The notes under the pieces: model-generated
Told to the model about the DNA's origin: nothing
Database searches by the model: none
The model's input: the letters and a program-made list of their open reading frames with translations, nothing else
Made by a program: the position numbers and the translations under genes
From: Cercis canadensis
Taxonomy: Eukaryota > Streptophyta > Magnoliopsida > Fabales > Fabaceae
Direction: 5' to 3'
NCBI GenBank assembly: GCA_003255065.1
Contig: QAOA01003344.1
Location: 405,256-469,255, forward strand
Length of the DNA stretch: 64,000 nt
Shown here: positions 1-13,000 of the stretch, one piece after another
Position numbering within the stretch: position 1 is the first letter of the stretch
Layout of the letters: each line of letters starts with the position of its first letter

Positions 1-703
1 CAAGTAAAAATTATAGTAATATACGCTTAGCGAATTTTTCTACTTTTCAATGCATTTCTCTTTTGTTCCTAACATAATGTGAAAATCATGGCAAAAAAAT
101 AAAACATTATGCCATAAAACAATGCTAGTTCCAAAACTCTTGTTAACCAACATCCACATCTGTTTAGGTTGTTCAAGAATTTTACCTTAAGTTTAGTTAA
201 CTCTACCTAATTATTTTTCAAAAAATGTCATGTGGAGTCACGTGTACCATTATTCATGCTTATAAACAAAAGACTTGTGCAGATAATATTCCTCTAGAGT
301 CTAGTCTTGGTAAAATGGCTGAATGTAAGCTAATATAAACAAAGTTCAAAATGTTCAAGCTTTAAAACTCCTAAAAAATAGAGGCCCATAGTCCTTAATA
401 TATATTGTTCGGCCCATAGGCCTTACATGGACCTCGGCCCATAGGCCTTACATGGATCTCGACCCATAAGCCCATTTCACTTCGCAATGAAAATCCCTCC
501 ATTTTGCTTTTTCGCTACAAAAACCCTCTACCCCTTAAAACCCTAGACCTAGAACCTTCCACTTCCATCCAAAAACCTGAACTTGAAGGCTCATAGCCTC
601 ATTCCCCTATCCACATTTTAAAAGCCGATCGAGCTCTCACTGTTTTCTCTGCCCTAATCACCAACCCATTCGCAGAAAAACCCTAATTTTCAGCTCAGCG
701 GAG
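1..703 (+). promoter_or_regulatory. CPN10 upstream region: GGCCCA cluster plus telo boxes
   Basis: This is the 5' flank of the CPN10 gene. GGCCCATA occurs at about 383, 411 and 436, with a variant at 462-474; the copies at 411 and 436 lie in a short tandem repeat of about 25 bp. AAACCCTA-type telo boxes lie at 537-545 and 678-686. In plants, GGCCCA/site II elements (TCP-factor targets) together with telo boxes are typical of housekeeping genes for translation and mitochondrial biogenesis, which suits a mitochondrial chaperonin. The transcription start is not mapped; the second telo box is probably in the 5' UTR. The first 350 bases show nothing recognisable. Confidence 0.6.
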
Positions 704-1573
704 ATGGCGAAGCGCTTGATTCCGACCTTGAACCGCGTCCTGATCGAGAAAATCGTGCCTCCGTCGAAGACCAACACCGGCATTCTCCTCCCTGAGAAGT
801 CCTCCAAGGTTTGATTCACGGCCACTCTGTTGATTAATGCGTGTTTCTGTGATTTGGGTTTGTGTATCTGGATCAAAGATTTTGTGATTGATGAATTTGA
901 ATTGGTTTAATCTCGGTTGGTCCCAAAACAGCTTAACTCTGGGAAGGTGGTAGCGGTAGGACCTGGAACTCGAGACAAATCTGGGAACTTGATTCCGGTG
1001 GCTGTGAAGGAGGGCGACACCGTCCTGTTGCCGGAGTACGGTGGTACCCAAGTCAAGCTTGGTGAAAAAGAGTATGTTTTATTCACTTAATTGTGCTCTG
1101 TTTTGCAGTTGCATCACTGGGTAATTTGTCCATGGAATCTCTGATATAGTTCAGATTCTATATTGTGAAGATGAAAATTAACTAGAATAGTGCTATCTAT
1201 ACAACTCTTACTGTCATTAATGTGCAACTTTGTTCCAATAGTTTAATGTGATATCAAGTTTTTGTGTATTGTTATTTGCATACCACCATGCAATTGATTT
1301 AAAGTTTCAAACTTCAACTAGATTCTTACATTAGAATCACTTAAAACTTTTTTGGGTATGGATTTGATTTTCTACACGTATTACAATAGGTGTGTGATCA
1401 ATATAAGATAATGTCAATTGCATACTTGTGCTAGCTAGCATTATTCAATTAAATATTGTGTTTCTTAGACATAATGCAGATTGTAAAATTGAAAAATTAA
1501 ATGCTATAATTGGTTTCTGTGCAGGTACCATTTGTATAGGGATGAGGATGTTCTGGGCACTCTGCATGATTGA
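704..1573 (+). CDS. CPN10: 10 kDa chaperonin (GroES/CPN10 family), mitochondrial type
   Basis: Three exons at 704-808, 932-1071 and 1525-1573 join in frame to 294 nt and encode 97 residues, the usual length of this family. The product is the co-chaperonin ring (Hsp10) that caps the mitochondrial Cpn60 folding chamber. Visible family features are the start MAKRLIPTLNRVLIEK, the mobile-loop segment with KTNTGILLPEKS at about residues 22-33, the core GKVVAVGPGTRDKSGNLIPV, and the C-terminal DEDVLGTLHD. Introns obey GT-AG, with phases 0 and 2. The start is the first ATG after a telo box and begins the conserved N-terminus directly; CPN10 of plant mitochondria has no cleaved presequence. The doubled chloroplast form (Cpn20) is excluded by the single domain. 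It is the leftmost gene and points toward the TIM17-like relic, which is convergent with it. Confidence 0.95.
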
Positions 1574-2551
1574 TGAATTGTTTGCCTCAAAAGTGGGGTT
1601 TTAGGATGGAGATTGTGATTGATAAAATGTTGGGGGTGTCATGGATGTAATTGGGTACAATTATTGGGAGATTTTTAGCTACTGATGTTAGTTTATATTT
1701 CGGGAAATGACAATGGTAATTGAGCTTCACTTATTCTAGGCTTGTGCTTCTTTGATGCTTGGCATGTCCACTTAGCTTTTTTGTACTCGGTCTTTTTACA
1801 TACTTCCAATATGTGCTAAATGCACGGTATAATGGTGGATTCCAACTAATAAAGTTCGGATAACTTTGTTTAATTGTTCACAATTGGCAAAATAAATGTT
1901 GAACAATAGTACTCGTTCACAAGTAGAAGAATAAAATAACAAAAATTGGAGCAATATTATTGTTACTTGACCTCAACTGGCTATACTGTTTGGATCCCCC
2001 AATTACTTCAAGTTCAATTTCAATGCAATTTACTTTGAGAAGAATGAAGGAGAGCCTAGCGGATTTGAAAGTATTGTCATAATCTCTGCTGGTGAGAGAA
2101 TGAGTTCCCCACTGCAGCTATTGTAAGTGACATCAATTTGAATAAACCTCTGAATTACAGTAGCGAAGATTACAACATGAACGGCATAGCCCTTATTTTA
2201 GATTTTCTTTATGCTCAATATTTTCTAGTTTCCAATTTCCATAGAGAGACCGAATTAGCCTCCATCGAATTCAAGTATCTAATGAACTTTAGGGAGTAAA
2301 AAAAGCTTATAGCAACTATAGCCAATAAGGCAATGAGAATATATGCAGAGTGATTTCCATTACAGGCAAGCAACAAGAAAAGTCGACATTAATATCAACA
2401 ACTTGTATATAAAGAGACTAACATTATATAAACCTGAAAATCCACAAGTTACAGATCATATCGCAAATTTACAGTACAAACCAGAATCAAGTCTATTGTG
2501 ACCGTAAAATAGCTGTATTTTCACTGAAAGCTATGACCTTTTCAGTTTCTG
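1574..2551. other. Spacer between convergent CPN10 and TIM17-like genes
   Basis: This stretch holds the CPN10 3' UTR and the region downstream of the minus-strand TIM17-like gene. I see no open frame with coding character, no RNA gene and no clear repeat. Confidence 0.5.
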
Positions 2552-2968
2552 TCACTCCGCCAACTTGTTGGTCATGATCCTACTTCCTTCAGCCAATGCT
2601 ATGAGCAAGCCACACCCCATAGCTGATCTCGCTAAAGCTCTCAGACCCATGCAAATCGAGAGGAGGCTGGTAGTGGCTGCACCCGCCCTGATCAAGTTCC
2701 ATGGATCCTCCTTCCAGCGGAGATAGACCAGGGAACTCTCAACAGTGGAGGACAAGGCACTCCAAATGGAGAACTCACCGGCCACTCTTGGCGCGTTCAG
2801 GCGAATGGCTTGGGACGAGCCGATCAAGTGAGTGCCCCCGTGAGAGTAGCGGATTTCTTTAAGGAAGTGAAAGACTGAGCCGCCGATGGAGCCCGTGGCC
2901 AACGCGCTGCTTACATCGCGGAGGATCTGCTTGGGGAAAGGTTATGGAGCAGGCTCTGGAGTCTCCAT
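2552..2968 (-). pseudogene. TIM17: TIM17-like mitochondrial import protein with stop at codon 9
   Basis: Read on the minus strand from the ATG at 2966-2968, the frame gives METPEPAP, then TAA at 2942-2944, then continues open to the stop at 2552-2554. Without the TAA it would be 138 codons. TIM17 is the channel-lining subunit of the TIM23 presequence translocase in the mitochondrial inner membrane. Family features after the stop include the first segment with GGSVFHF, the RLNAPR motif, the YLRWKEDPWN motif and the LALAEG-like end, spread over four predicted membrane spans. The region between the stop and GGSVFHF still aligns with the family N-terminus, so the stop interrupts a true reading frame rather than lying in a UTR. 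There is no in-frame ATG before the conserved core; the first lies near the C-terminal quarter. It is therefore most likely a recent pseudogene. A base error, or use of a non-ATG start such as the TTG at 2902, cannot be excluded. Confidence 0.75.
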
Positions 2969-3504
2969 TGAAGAGACTTTTGAGGCTAAGAAAATTCAAC
3001 AGAGAGAAAAAGAAAAGCTTTAGCCTTTATATGAATTACTTTACTTGGTGAAGGGGTTACTGGAACAAGAGGGGAGTTGCAGATCAGGGGAACGTTTTCA
3101 AGTGTTATAACTTGGCGGGGAATATGAGATGGGTAATCGGGTTCGCCTTTCGGGTTCCCGTAAATTACGTCATCCGGAACTTTGCAAGTTTCAAACTTTG
3201 GAAATATCTCAGCCCAAATCTTAAAAAAGTTTAGAGTATGTTATTATTATGTCACTCAAATAAAAATTAATTGTACTGTAGTCACTTAAAAAAAAGTGTT
3301 TTTAAGGATTTTGAGCAATAACTTAAGTGATCATATACTCGACTTTTAAGATTGAAAAATTTTTTAGGGCTGGAGATAAAATTTTGGTATGTTTGTTGTT
3401 GGTGATTTTAATATTATTAGTAATTTAAATATATGCTCTTTTTTATATAAAAATGTATTGAAAGTATATATAAATATACACTATAATGTAAATACTTTAT
3501 CTTA

Positions 3505-3728
3505 GACAAAAAATATATATTTCTAAGTGGGTCAAAATTATAGTTAACTTTTTAAAATTTTCGTTTTGTTAATCATAGTCATTGCATATTAGCTAACGCT
3601 TATCTTGTGTTTCATAATGGTCATTGCATACTCTCTCTTGGTCATTTTATATATGTTAGTAATTATTAATGATAATAATTTTAAAAAGTTAACAATAATT
3701 ATGATTCACCTAAAAATATTTTATTTTG
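3505..3728. repeat. Foldback repeat, probable MITE
   Basis: Arms at about 3511-3565 and 3670-3725 are inverted copies of each other. The shared core is GTTAACTTTTTAAAATT, with an outer part around AAATATTTTTAGGTGAATCA. Between the arms GTCATTGCATA occurs twice (near 3578 and 3622). A weaker outer inverted similarity extends to about 3235 and 3780. I could not define target-site duplications, so the family assignment is open. Confidence 0.5.
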
Positions 3729-4652
3729 AATCACTTATGTAAAATTATTTGTGATTTAAATGACTTAATAATAATTCAGTTTTTAATTTTTTTTTTTTTA
3801 TAGTTATAGCTAAAGGAATGCTTGGTATAAATGAAAATGGAGGAGCAAGAGTCAACAAAGTATATAGAGACATTTTATGCCTATATACATCTCTCACATT
3901 TATTCATGGAATTGTCAATTTCACTCGTTATTGTCACTCCTAACAACCCCATTGAAATCAACAAACTAAATATCACATTGAGTTATTGTGGTTGAAGAGT
4001 TATACATATTTAAAATTTAGTGTATTTCAAAAATATTTTTAAAAATATCTCTACTTGATTTTTTGTAAAGTTTATATTTTATGTTATAATTTACATTTTT
4101 AATACGAGAATTCTATAATATTACATGAATATGTCATATTATATTAATGTGGCAAACATATATAATTTTCATATTTTATTAGATATAAATATAATATATA
4201 TTATTTTCTCAAACAAACTTAAAAATAATTGACTTGTATATATGTCATTCACATATGAACTATTTTCATGTAATATGACATACTACATAAATACAAAAAG
4301 TATATAAGAAACTTCCCTTTTAATATCTTAGTTAAAAAATTAAACTTTCTTTGTCTAATGGTAAAAAATATTTTGGAAAATATCTCAAATAGAGTGAATA
4401 CCTAAGTATTAGTTTTAAAATTTAATTTTAGTTGGCTATTATCAAATAAAACAAGTGATTTGTTTTAGAAAAGTGATTAAATATATAAGATACTATAAAT
4501 AGAATTAGATAGTACACTATATTGCTAAGACTGATTAGAACTTGCCAATAGCCACTTGGTTCGGTGATGTAAATTTTGGATTCCTCACTCAATGACGTGA
4601 GTTTGAGATTATAAGAATATATTGGCAAGACATCTAACGTGAGTTTTTCTTT

Positions 4653-5019
4653 GGCTTAAATGCAATTTTGGTTCCCCTATTTTACCTGAATAAACGATCT
4701 GATCCTCCCATTTTAAAAAATTACAAAATAGTCCCTATTGTTTAGCATGAAATCACACTTTTGGTCTAAGACACTAACGCCGTTCAAAAGTTGACAGTGA
4801 GGCTGACGTGGCATAGACGTGACAACTATCAATATGCCAGATGTCCTTTCAATGTCTATGCCACGTCAGCCTCACCGTCAATTTTTGGATAGAGTTAGTG
4901 TCCTGGACCAAAAGTGCAACTTAGGGGTAAACAATAGGAATTATTTTGTAATTTTTTAAAATAGGGGGACTAAATCGTTCATTCAGGTAAAATAGGGGGA
5001 TCAAAATTGTAATTAAGCC
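4653..5019. mobile_element. MULE-type palindromic MITE with 9-bp target duplication
   Basis: A 367-bp palindromic element begins GGCTTAAATGCAATTTTGG and ends with its near-complement ..ATTGTAATTAAGCC. The inverted similarity runs through most of the element, including GACGTGGCATAGACGT near the left centre and CTATGCCACGTCAGCC on the right. It is flanked by a perfect 9-bp direct repeat TTTTTCTTT at 4644-4652 and 5020-5028. Long terminal inverted repeats plus a 9-bp target duplication are characteristic of Mutator-like elements. There is no coding capacity, so it is non-autonomous. Confidence 0.85.
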
Positions 5020-5028
5020 TTTTTCTTT

Positions 5029-7070
5029 TGATTCCAATACACTTTAATTATTATTTAATATTTTGTTAAAAAAGGGATTTATCAAAATTTTAGTACATAT
5101 AGTAACCATAAAACACGTATGAATTGATATTACTAGCTATTTGAGGTTTTGAATACATGGAGAAAAACAGTAACAAAACAAGAAATTACTTTACAACAAA
5201 TCATTAAATCATCATAACGAAAACCATGATTTTTATAATAGAAAGAAAGAAAACATGATACAGCTCTTAATAAAATATCACGTCCTCTTTTCATCAGTAC
5301 ATTTTTTTTCAACTATTATATACAGTAAAATTAGTTATTAGTTTAATTAATTTTTGTGGCTTTTAAAATAAAACATGTAACAAAAAAAAAATGTTACCTT
5401 AACTGGATTATATTTTGTTTTTCTTGTTTTACCCAAACTGCTTTAGAAGTTGAAGACATGTGAAGGAACACATTTTTCAAATGAATAGAGGATTATGATT
5501 AAGTGGATAAAAACTTACAAGAGGATAGATATCAATGTATTAAGCTAAAGAAAAAAACATCATAATAAACATGAGATACCAACAAGTTGTTGGCTCAGAG
5601 GAGTCGCAGTTGTTAGAAGGAATTTATCGGTTACTGCTCCTATTTCACATAAAGATTAATTTTATATCTAAAAGATGTGAGAATATCTTAGTTGTAAATA
5701 AAAAAATAATAAACGTGAGATGTTCATAAAAATACAAAAATAAAAATTCTTGAATGATGATTAAGAAATTTACTAAAACACTTTAATGTTTGTTATGGAT
5801 ATCTACTAGAAAATCAATTAGACAGTGGATGAGTTTAGAAAGAAACACAACCAATTTGCAAAGTGAAAATGACTCATCAAATAAAAGATATCCTTTTCTT
5901 CCTTCCTTCATTTGGTGCAAAGTCAAACCAAATATCATATTTGTTTGCAACTGAGCTTGAAATGAATGCCGTGAAAGCAATGCTAGTTATAGAATTTTCC
6001 AAAACCCCGTTTGTTTTGTCTGAAAATTTCATGGACGAGAGTGATTGTCATCATTTCATTCATGGCACATGAACAATTGCAATTAGTATTTTAATTAGTG
6101 TTATTTGTTGATTTATAAATTATTATTTTTTATATATACTTACTTAGATTTTAATATTATTTTAACTATTAGATAAATATGTATATTATGGTAGAACCTA
6201 TATAATAAAATTAGTGTTATTTTAAATATGTCTAAAAAAAATTACTCAGTATGAGTGAGAATATTTAATTTTTTGTAAAATACATAAATAAAATAATAAA
6301 AAAAAACCAAATTAATAATATTCATGAACAATATTTTTTTTGACATAATTAATCTCAAAATTTGTTAATTATTTTAGAATCTAATTCATACTATGTGATG
6401 TAATGTTTTGAAAGTTTTACAACGATATTAATTTTAGGATTTAGGTCCAAGTCATTANTTAGTGGAGTAAAAGTATCCATTGATAATTTATCAATCACTT
6501 TAAATAAATAAAATTAAATCTTGTAGATAGTATAAATTAGAAAAATAGATCAAATTTTAAAAGTAAATTTTTACTAGAGATTGCTAAATAAATTATGTCG
6601 TGTATTAGTTAACGTTTAATGGAATCTTTCTAAAGTTGTTTTTAAAATTTAAAATTTAAAATTTTCATAATTCATACAAACATAATTTTGTAATATTTAA
6701 AAAAAAATTAAAATTAAACAAAGAAAAAGAAAGAAAGAGAAGATGTGGGTCTTTCCCTCTTCAACGAAAAAGAAAATACTTTCCTTCTGAGTTCCAAGAT
6801 AGCACCCAAACCTTCTCCCACCCAGCAAGCCTACAGCTAGCCAACCCATCCCCACTCTTGCACAGCACGTGCACTCCCTTTCTTCCTCTTTGTCTCTCTC
6901 CCTTTGATTCAGACACTATAAGTTTTCTCCTTTCTTTCTCCCCAATTCCCCCAATATCTCTGCCATTGTGTGGGTTTCTCTCACCCTCTGGATTTTTGCA
7001 AAATCTTAAAGGGTAGAGAGATGCACATGCTACTTCTTTATGTGATGTGATGTAGAGACTTTGATCCCAA
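5029..7070. other. AT-rich spacer upstream of the O-fucosyltransferase gene
   Basis: Mostly AT-rich sequence without recognisable genes. A single N lies at 6458, flanked by short repeats of TTA. The last 350 bases (about 6720-7070) become C/T-rich, with CTTTCTTCCTC and CTTTCTTTCTC runs, typical of a plant core promoter and 5' UTR leading into the ATG at 7071. Confidence 0.5.
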
Positions 7071-10000
7071 ATGCACCCATATAACCGGCTACCCAGTAGT
7101 GGCCACTCCACCCCGTCACCGCCACCGTCGCCACTTCGCTCTCCCAGGCTTCGCCACAGCCGGTCCAAAACCGGCCGGTTCACTCCCGGTCAGCCGGCTG
7201 GCCGGACGTTTGCACAGCGCTTCGCTTGGATCTTTCTCTCCGTTCTACTTCGCCGCCAGGGCGTGTTCCTATTTGCCCCTCTCATCTACATCTCCGGCAT
7301 GCTCCTCTACATGGGTACTGTCTCATTCGACGTCGTTCCCGTTATCAAGCACCGGCCTGCACCTGGGTCTGTGTATCGGAGCCCCGAGCTGTATGCCAAG
7401 CTCCGCCCGGAGATGGATGCCGATAATTCTTCTCTTGATACGGTTGGTATTAGCAGATTTGCTTTGTTGCTTTTCTCTTTGGAATGGGTTTGAATTCTCA
7501 CGCAGAATGGATGCCATTCTTTTGTGAAATTTGATCACTCTTTTTGTGTATCGGATTGTGGTGTTTTGGTTTTCCTTGGATTTCTGATGAACGTTGAGGA
7601 ATCATGGGGCTTTCTTGTCATTTTGTTGATCTGTGGTTGGGATCTCATTGTTTATATTATATTGTCCTCATTTGTTGGGAAAGTTTTGAGATTGAGAATG
7701 GGAAGGCTCAGACAATTCTCTAGTTGTTTTGCATTGTATATTTGGAATGTTTAAATTAACTTTCTACTGTGCATAGCTCTAATGTAGAATTCAAACATAT
7801 CTTTATCCTTTCTATACTACATCTGCACTAGTTATGTGATAGTATTAACATTAGTTGTTATCTATTTTGAGTTCATTTCCTTTCTTATGAAAGAGCAACT
7901 TTTAAGTATTTTAATGCATCTTCTAGTCTGAATCCTGTGGCTGAATATGTAAGGGAAGCACAAGGACTAACTGATTGACTTTGCAGTTGGAACTTTATAA
8001 TAATGGGTTTCTAAAAGAGGAAATCAATGCCCTCTCCTTTCCTATGTGATGCCACCTTAGCTACTAGAAGAGTAAATGGACCACGTACAATGGCCAATGT
8101 TACAGCGTTGGTCTACTTACTAAAAATTCAAACTGAATCAGGTCTGGCGGCACCTAATGATTCTGGGCCATGTAGTTTATCTTTATCAGCTCCTTTAAGG
8201 ATCATCAGAGTGTTCTTAATATCATGAATGATGAATCTTAGTTTTGGCCATCCTCTGGCTATATAGGATGCCCCTTCTGTCTGTTCTTTATTTTTTTTTT
8301 CCTTTCTTCCTTTAAATTTTTTGGTCTTTTGTTGATTTCTTTTATTTACTTTATGGATCTTCAAACTTTTCTGTTCCAGTTTGTTTTTCTGTCAAGTTGG
8401 CTACATACTGAAGTAAGCTACTTTGCAGATATCAACTATATGGAAGAATCCCCATAAAGGTGGTGAATGGAAACCGTGTGTAAACAAATCTTTAGAAGGT
8501 ACTATATAATTGCCGCAATTTCCTTTCTCTCTTTTATAATTNCGCATTTTCTCTTTCTCTCTTTTATGATTTTTTTTTTTTTTCATTTGGTAATCACTTT
8601 GGTGCTTTTGGTACCATCCACGTGGATATTCCTTGTTGGTAGATTGATTCATAAGTTTTATAGTTTTGCTCTTGTAACTAAAAGTAATATATAAAACATG
8701 ATCATGTCGTGTTGGTCTTACTTTTTAAAAAATTAAGACGTCCAGCTTGCTGTTGCCTTTTATATGCAGTTCAAGTTAATGTCTTCTCCTTTTATTTTGT
8801 ATTCTCTGTATCTTGGTGTGAATTCTCAATGTAAACATTTCATCATTGTCTATCTGAATTCACTTGTGTGGATGGAATTATGGGCAAGCTTCTTAAAACT
8901 GCCATTAACTGTAAGATATGATTTAGAATAGGAACTGTTCCACTCTATGCTTGTTTATGATCTTATATCCTAGTTGCTTAGTTGTGTCTGATGGCAGAGG
9001 GGTAAAATCACTCCCTTTGAATTGGGGGTGATGACTTTAATGGATATATCATATTAGATGGCAATGATTTCAAATTTAGGCGTTTATTTCAAGTCAAAAT
9101 CACTGCAAGTTCTTACTATCAAGAGAGCTGAGAAAGCATTGGCAGCATAGGAGAAGAGCAACTTTACTTATTGATAGGTGGTAAATTGACTTTGGGAGGA
9201 GCACTCAATTTAGTTTGCTCACTTACTTTCATATCTCTTTTTCCTATCCCTGCTTCTCTGGCTAAATGGAGATATTTGAAGGATTCTTCGCTGAAATGCT
9301 AAGGTGATGGATTTAAGTATTACCTTGTGAGCTAAAAGAAGGTTTGTCTTCATCTGCAAATGGTAGTTTTGAGAGAGCCTTGTGGGTTTTCTACCAGGAT
9401 TTAGTGCAAAAGTGATTTTTGTACTTTGTAGTCAAGAGAAAAGTATTGCAGATAATAGGGCTGGTATGAATATGAAGTTGGTCTCTGTGGCTATCCATGT
9501 GTTAACATTCTATTGGAGTTAGTTTATGGAAGTTAATTTGCATGGTATGGGACTTTAATTCTGTTTTGTGTAGAGCTAAATTTGAAAGTTAGTGTTGGCA
9601 TGAGCACAATGTGATGATCTTAAGATGAAGTCTATCTTTCCTGATTTATTTTCTATTGCTCATATAAGCAATGTGGTGAAGGAATTGTTACAGAAGACAG
9701 GAATTGATATAGGTTAGAAAATTTGATTTATTATAGTTCGTAGGATGTGGTGGAGATTGGATTTCAAGGTTCTTTATCTTTTAAGATTTCCTGCAGGAGT
9801 TTGTGTTATGGTATTGACGAGTGTGCTATATGGCCCTGTTAGTACGTTGCAGATTGTCCTGGAAGTAAATGGGACATTCAGGGCGAGTAGTCTCAGTGGG
9901 GAAGTAGAACTGCAGTTTCTGAATTTTNGAAGTCTATCTTTCCTGATTTATTTTCTATTGCTCATATAAGCAATGTGGTGAAGGAATTGTTACAGAAGAC

Positions 10001-13000
10001 AGGAATTGATATAGGTTAGAAAATTTGATTTATTATAGTTCGTAGGATGTGGTGGAGATTGGATTTCAAGGTTCTTTATCTTTTAAGATTTCCTGCAGGA
10101 GTTTGTGTTATGATATTGACGAGTGTGCTATATGGCCCTGTTAGTACGTTGCAGATTGTCCTGGAAGTAAATGGGACATTGAGGGCGAGTAGTCTCAGTG
10201 GGGAAGTAGAACTGCAGTTTCTGAATTTTGCTTTATATGGTCAGGGAAGCATTTGTATTGATTTTCTGAGTTATATTCATTTCTTACGTATTGAACTTCT
10301 TACTCATGAAAGTGCATTTTCTTTTGGCATTTTATTTATTTAGTTTTTTTTCTTAGCTTCCATCTGGGTTTCTTCCTTGTTTACATATTGTGAACATGGA
10401 GATTGTCTCATTGTCCTTATCGTAATTTTGAGTTAATTATCTAGGCATGAAAGAAGATAAAGTGCTCAAAGATTTTGTTTCCTGATAGCATTTTAGCGTG
10501 ATGTATTAGTTGATGAAGTGGTTATCTTTTAGCGGACTGGGACAATGTTACCTCTTACCAAACTGAAATCTTTGGTGTTAGCGGCTTTTTATGTTTTATC
10601 AAACTTAGTTTGTGTGGACTACTGGTATTGGAAGATAAAAATGGGGAAACAGATGGTTCCCAGAGGCCTTAATTTTGTAGGGTGTTTTTGCTTTGCCCAT
10701 GTTAATTTAAGATGTGGTTTCTTCTAGTTGTGGTTGCCAAGGCATTAGATTCTCCACTACTTTAATGAAGGATGTCATTCTTAATAGAATGCTCAAATTG
10801 ATCTTGTTGCAGAGTTTTTTTTTATATTGGAAAGTATATTTGTATCTTCCTCCAATATATTATGATCTGTTGGATCTTATTGTATATTTCATATATTTTT
10901 ATTAGATCTACCAGAATCAAATGGTTACATATATGTTGAGGCTAATGGTGGCTTAAATCAGCAAAGAACATCGGTTAGTGTTATTTTTTCTGTACATTTC
11001 TTGATTTAAAATTTCAGTTGTGGTGATTATAGTTTGACTTTAAGAGTACTTGATTTACTGCGACTCTTGACTTAGTTTTTATATGGATATTGTCAATGCT
11101 TAATAGATATGCAATGCTGTTGCTGTGGCTGGCTATCTAAATGCTACACTTCTGATCCCCAACTTCCATTATCATAGCATATGGAAAGATCCTAGGTTTG
11201 TCTATTTTCATGTCTTTCTAATTGTAGTTTTTCAGGACTAGGGAGTCTACTGATTGATGTTAGCATAATATGTATTTTTTATTGAATTTGAACTAATGCT
11301 GATTATATGTATTCTATATGCTATTGTTCTTTAGATTTGCATATTAAATATCTTCAAATTGTTTGTATTCATTCATTAGGAAATAATGTACTAGAGATGT
11401 TCTCTTCCCTTTTCTAGTGTTAGATATTATTGCATATTAAACTGTTGTGTTAGATGTAATATTAGTGGTTATGAAATTGCACTGTTTATAATGAGTTCCT
11501 TGGTATTTATACTAACATTGATCAAAGTGTTTAATTTCGAACAGACTAAACTAATTCATTATGCTTCACTTGTCCAGTAAATTCAGAGACATTTACGACG
11601 AAGAGTATTTTGTCGATACCTTGAAAAATGATGTACGAGTGGTGGATAAGATTCCTGAGTACCTAATGGAAAGATTTGGCAGCAATATGACAAATGTTTA
11701 CAATTTCAGGATAAAGGCATGGTCATCCATTCAGTATTACAGAGATGTGGTGCTCCCAAAGTTACTTGAGGAAAAGTGAGTGTATGTTTGTATGTCATTA
11801 GGAAAAGAATTATAGCATTTAGGCCACTTAATGTGTTTGATTTTCAGATAGAATTATGTTATGATGTTGGGTGATCTCATATGTGGTATGATGTCAACAT
11901 ATATGCATGGGTGATGCCATGATTATAGTTTGAGAGGAGCTAGAATTCTATTTTATTGTATTAATTTAAAATTTTGTGTGTTGAATCATGCAGGGTTATA
12001 AGGATTTCTCCTTTTGCAAATAGATTATCATTTGATGCTCCTCCAGTTGTCCAGCGGCTCAGATGTTTAGCAAATTATGAGGCTTTACGGTTTTCAAATC
12101 CTATATTGACATTGGGTGAATCTTTAGTTGCTAGAATGAGAAAACGTAGTGGAGTTAATGGTGGCAAATATGTCTCCATACATCTTCGTTTTGAAGAGGT
12201 TAGATTTGATCCAATATGAATGTCTGTTTCTCTTAATTATGAACATTCACATAATATCTTGGTTGCAACTGTTGTTTCATGTTTTCACATATGCAGGATA
12301 TGGTTGCTTTCTCTTGTTGTGTTTTTGATGGTGGTAAACAAGAGAGAGAAGACATGAAAGCAGCAAGAGAAAGAGGGTGGAAAGGGAAATTCACAAAACC
12401 TGGACGAGTTATACGTCCAGGAGCAATCAGGATCAATGGGAAGTGTCCCCTCAGTCCTTTAGAGGTAATTATCCGCTTGAATCTCCAGTGATCATAATCT
12501 GCAAGAAGAGGGAAAGTATTTCAGTGAATGCTTCTTTCTTCTTGGAATTTTTGTTTATCTAGCAAGTGGTTTCAAAGGTTTCTTGGAAGTTCCTCTTTTG
12601 CTTCATTACTTTTATGCTCAATGCTGTCTTCCATCTCTTCAGGTAGGCTTGATGCTTAGGGGAATGGGTTTCAATAAGAGCACATCTATCTATTTAGCAT
12701 CTGGAAAAATATATAACGCTGAGAAAACAATGGCCCCATTACTGGAAATGTTTCCTAATTTGCAAACTAAGGAGACTCTGGCATCTCCAGAGGAACTTGC
12801 TCCTTTTCAGGTACAGATTTGTGCTTTACAGTCTGCTCCATTCATCCCTTTCAGGCTTGATTAAGTGCAATGGTTTTGACTCGAGTTGCTGCATGTAGAA
12901 CTTTTCTTCCAGGATGGCTGCCATAGACTACACTGTTTGTCTTCATAGTGAGGTGTTTGTCACAACTCAAGGTGGTAACTTCCCTCATTTTCTCTTGGGC

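Noticed and set aside
9745..10343. Two similar plus-strand frames in intron 2 of the O-fucosyltransferase gene
   Set aside because: They are the same intronic sequence present twice around an N, without coding character.
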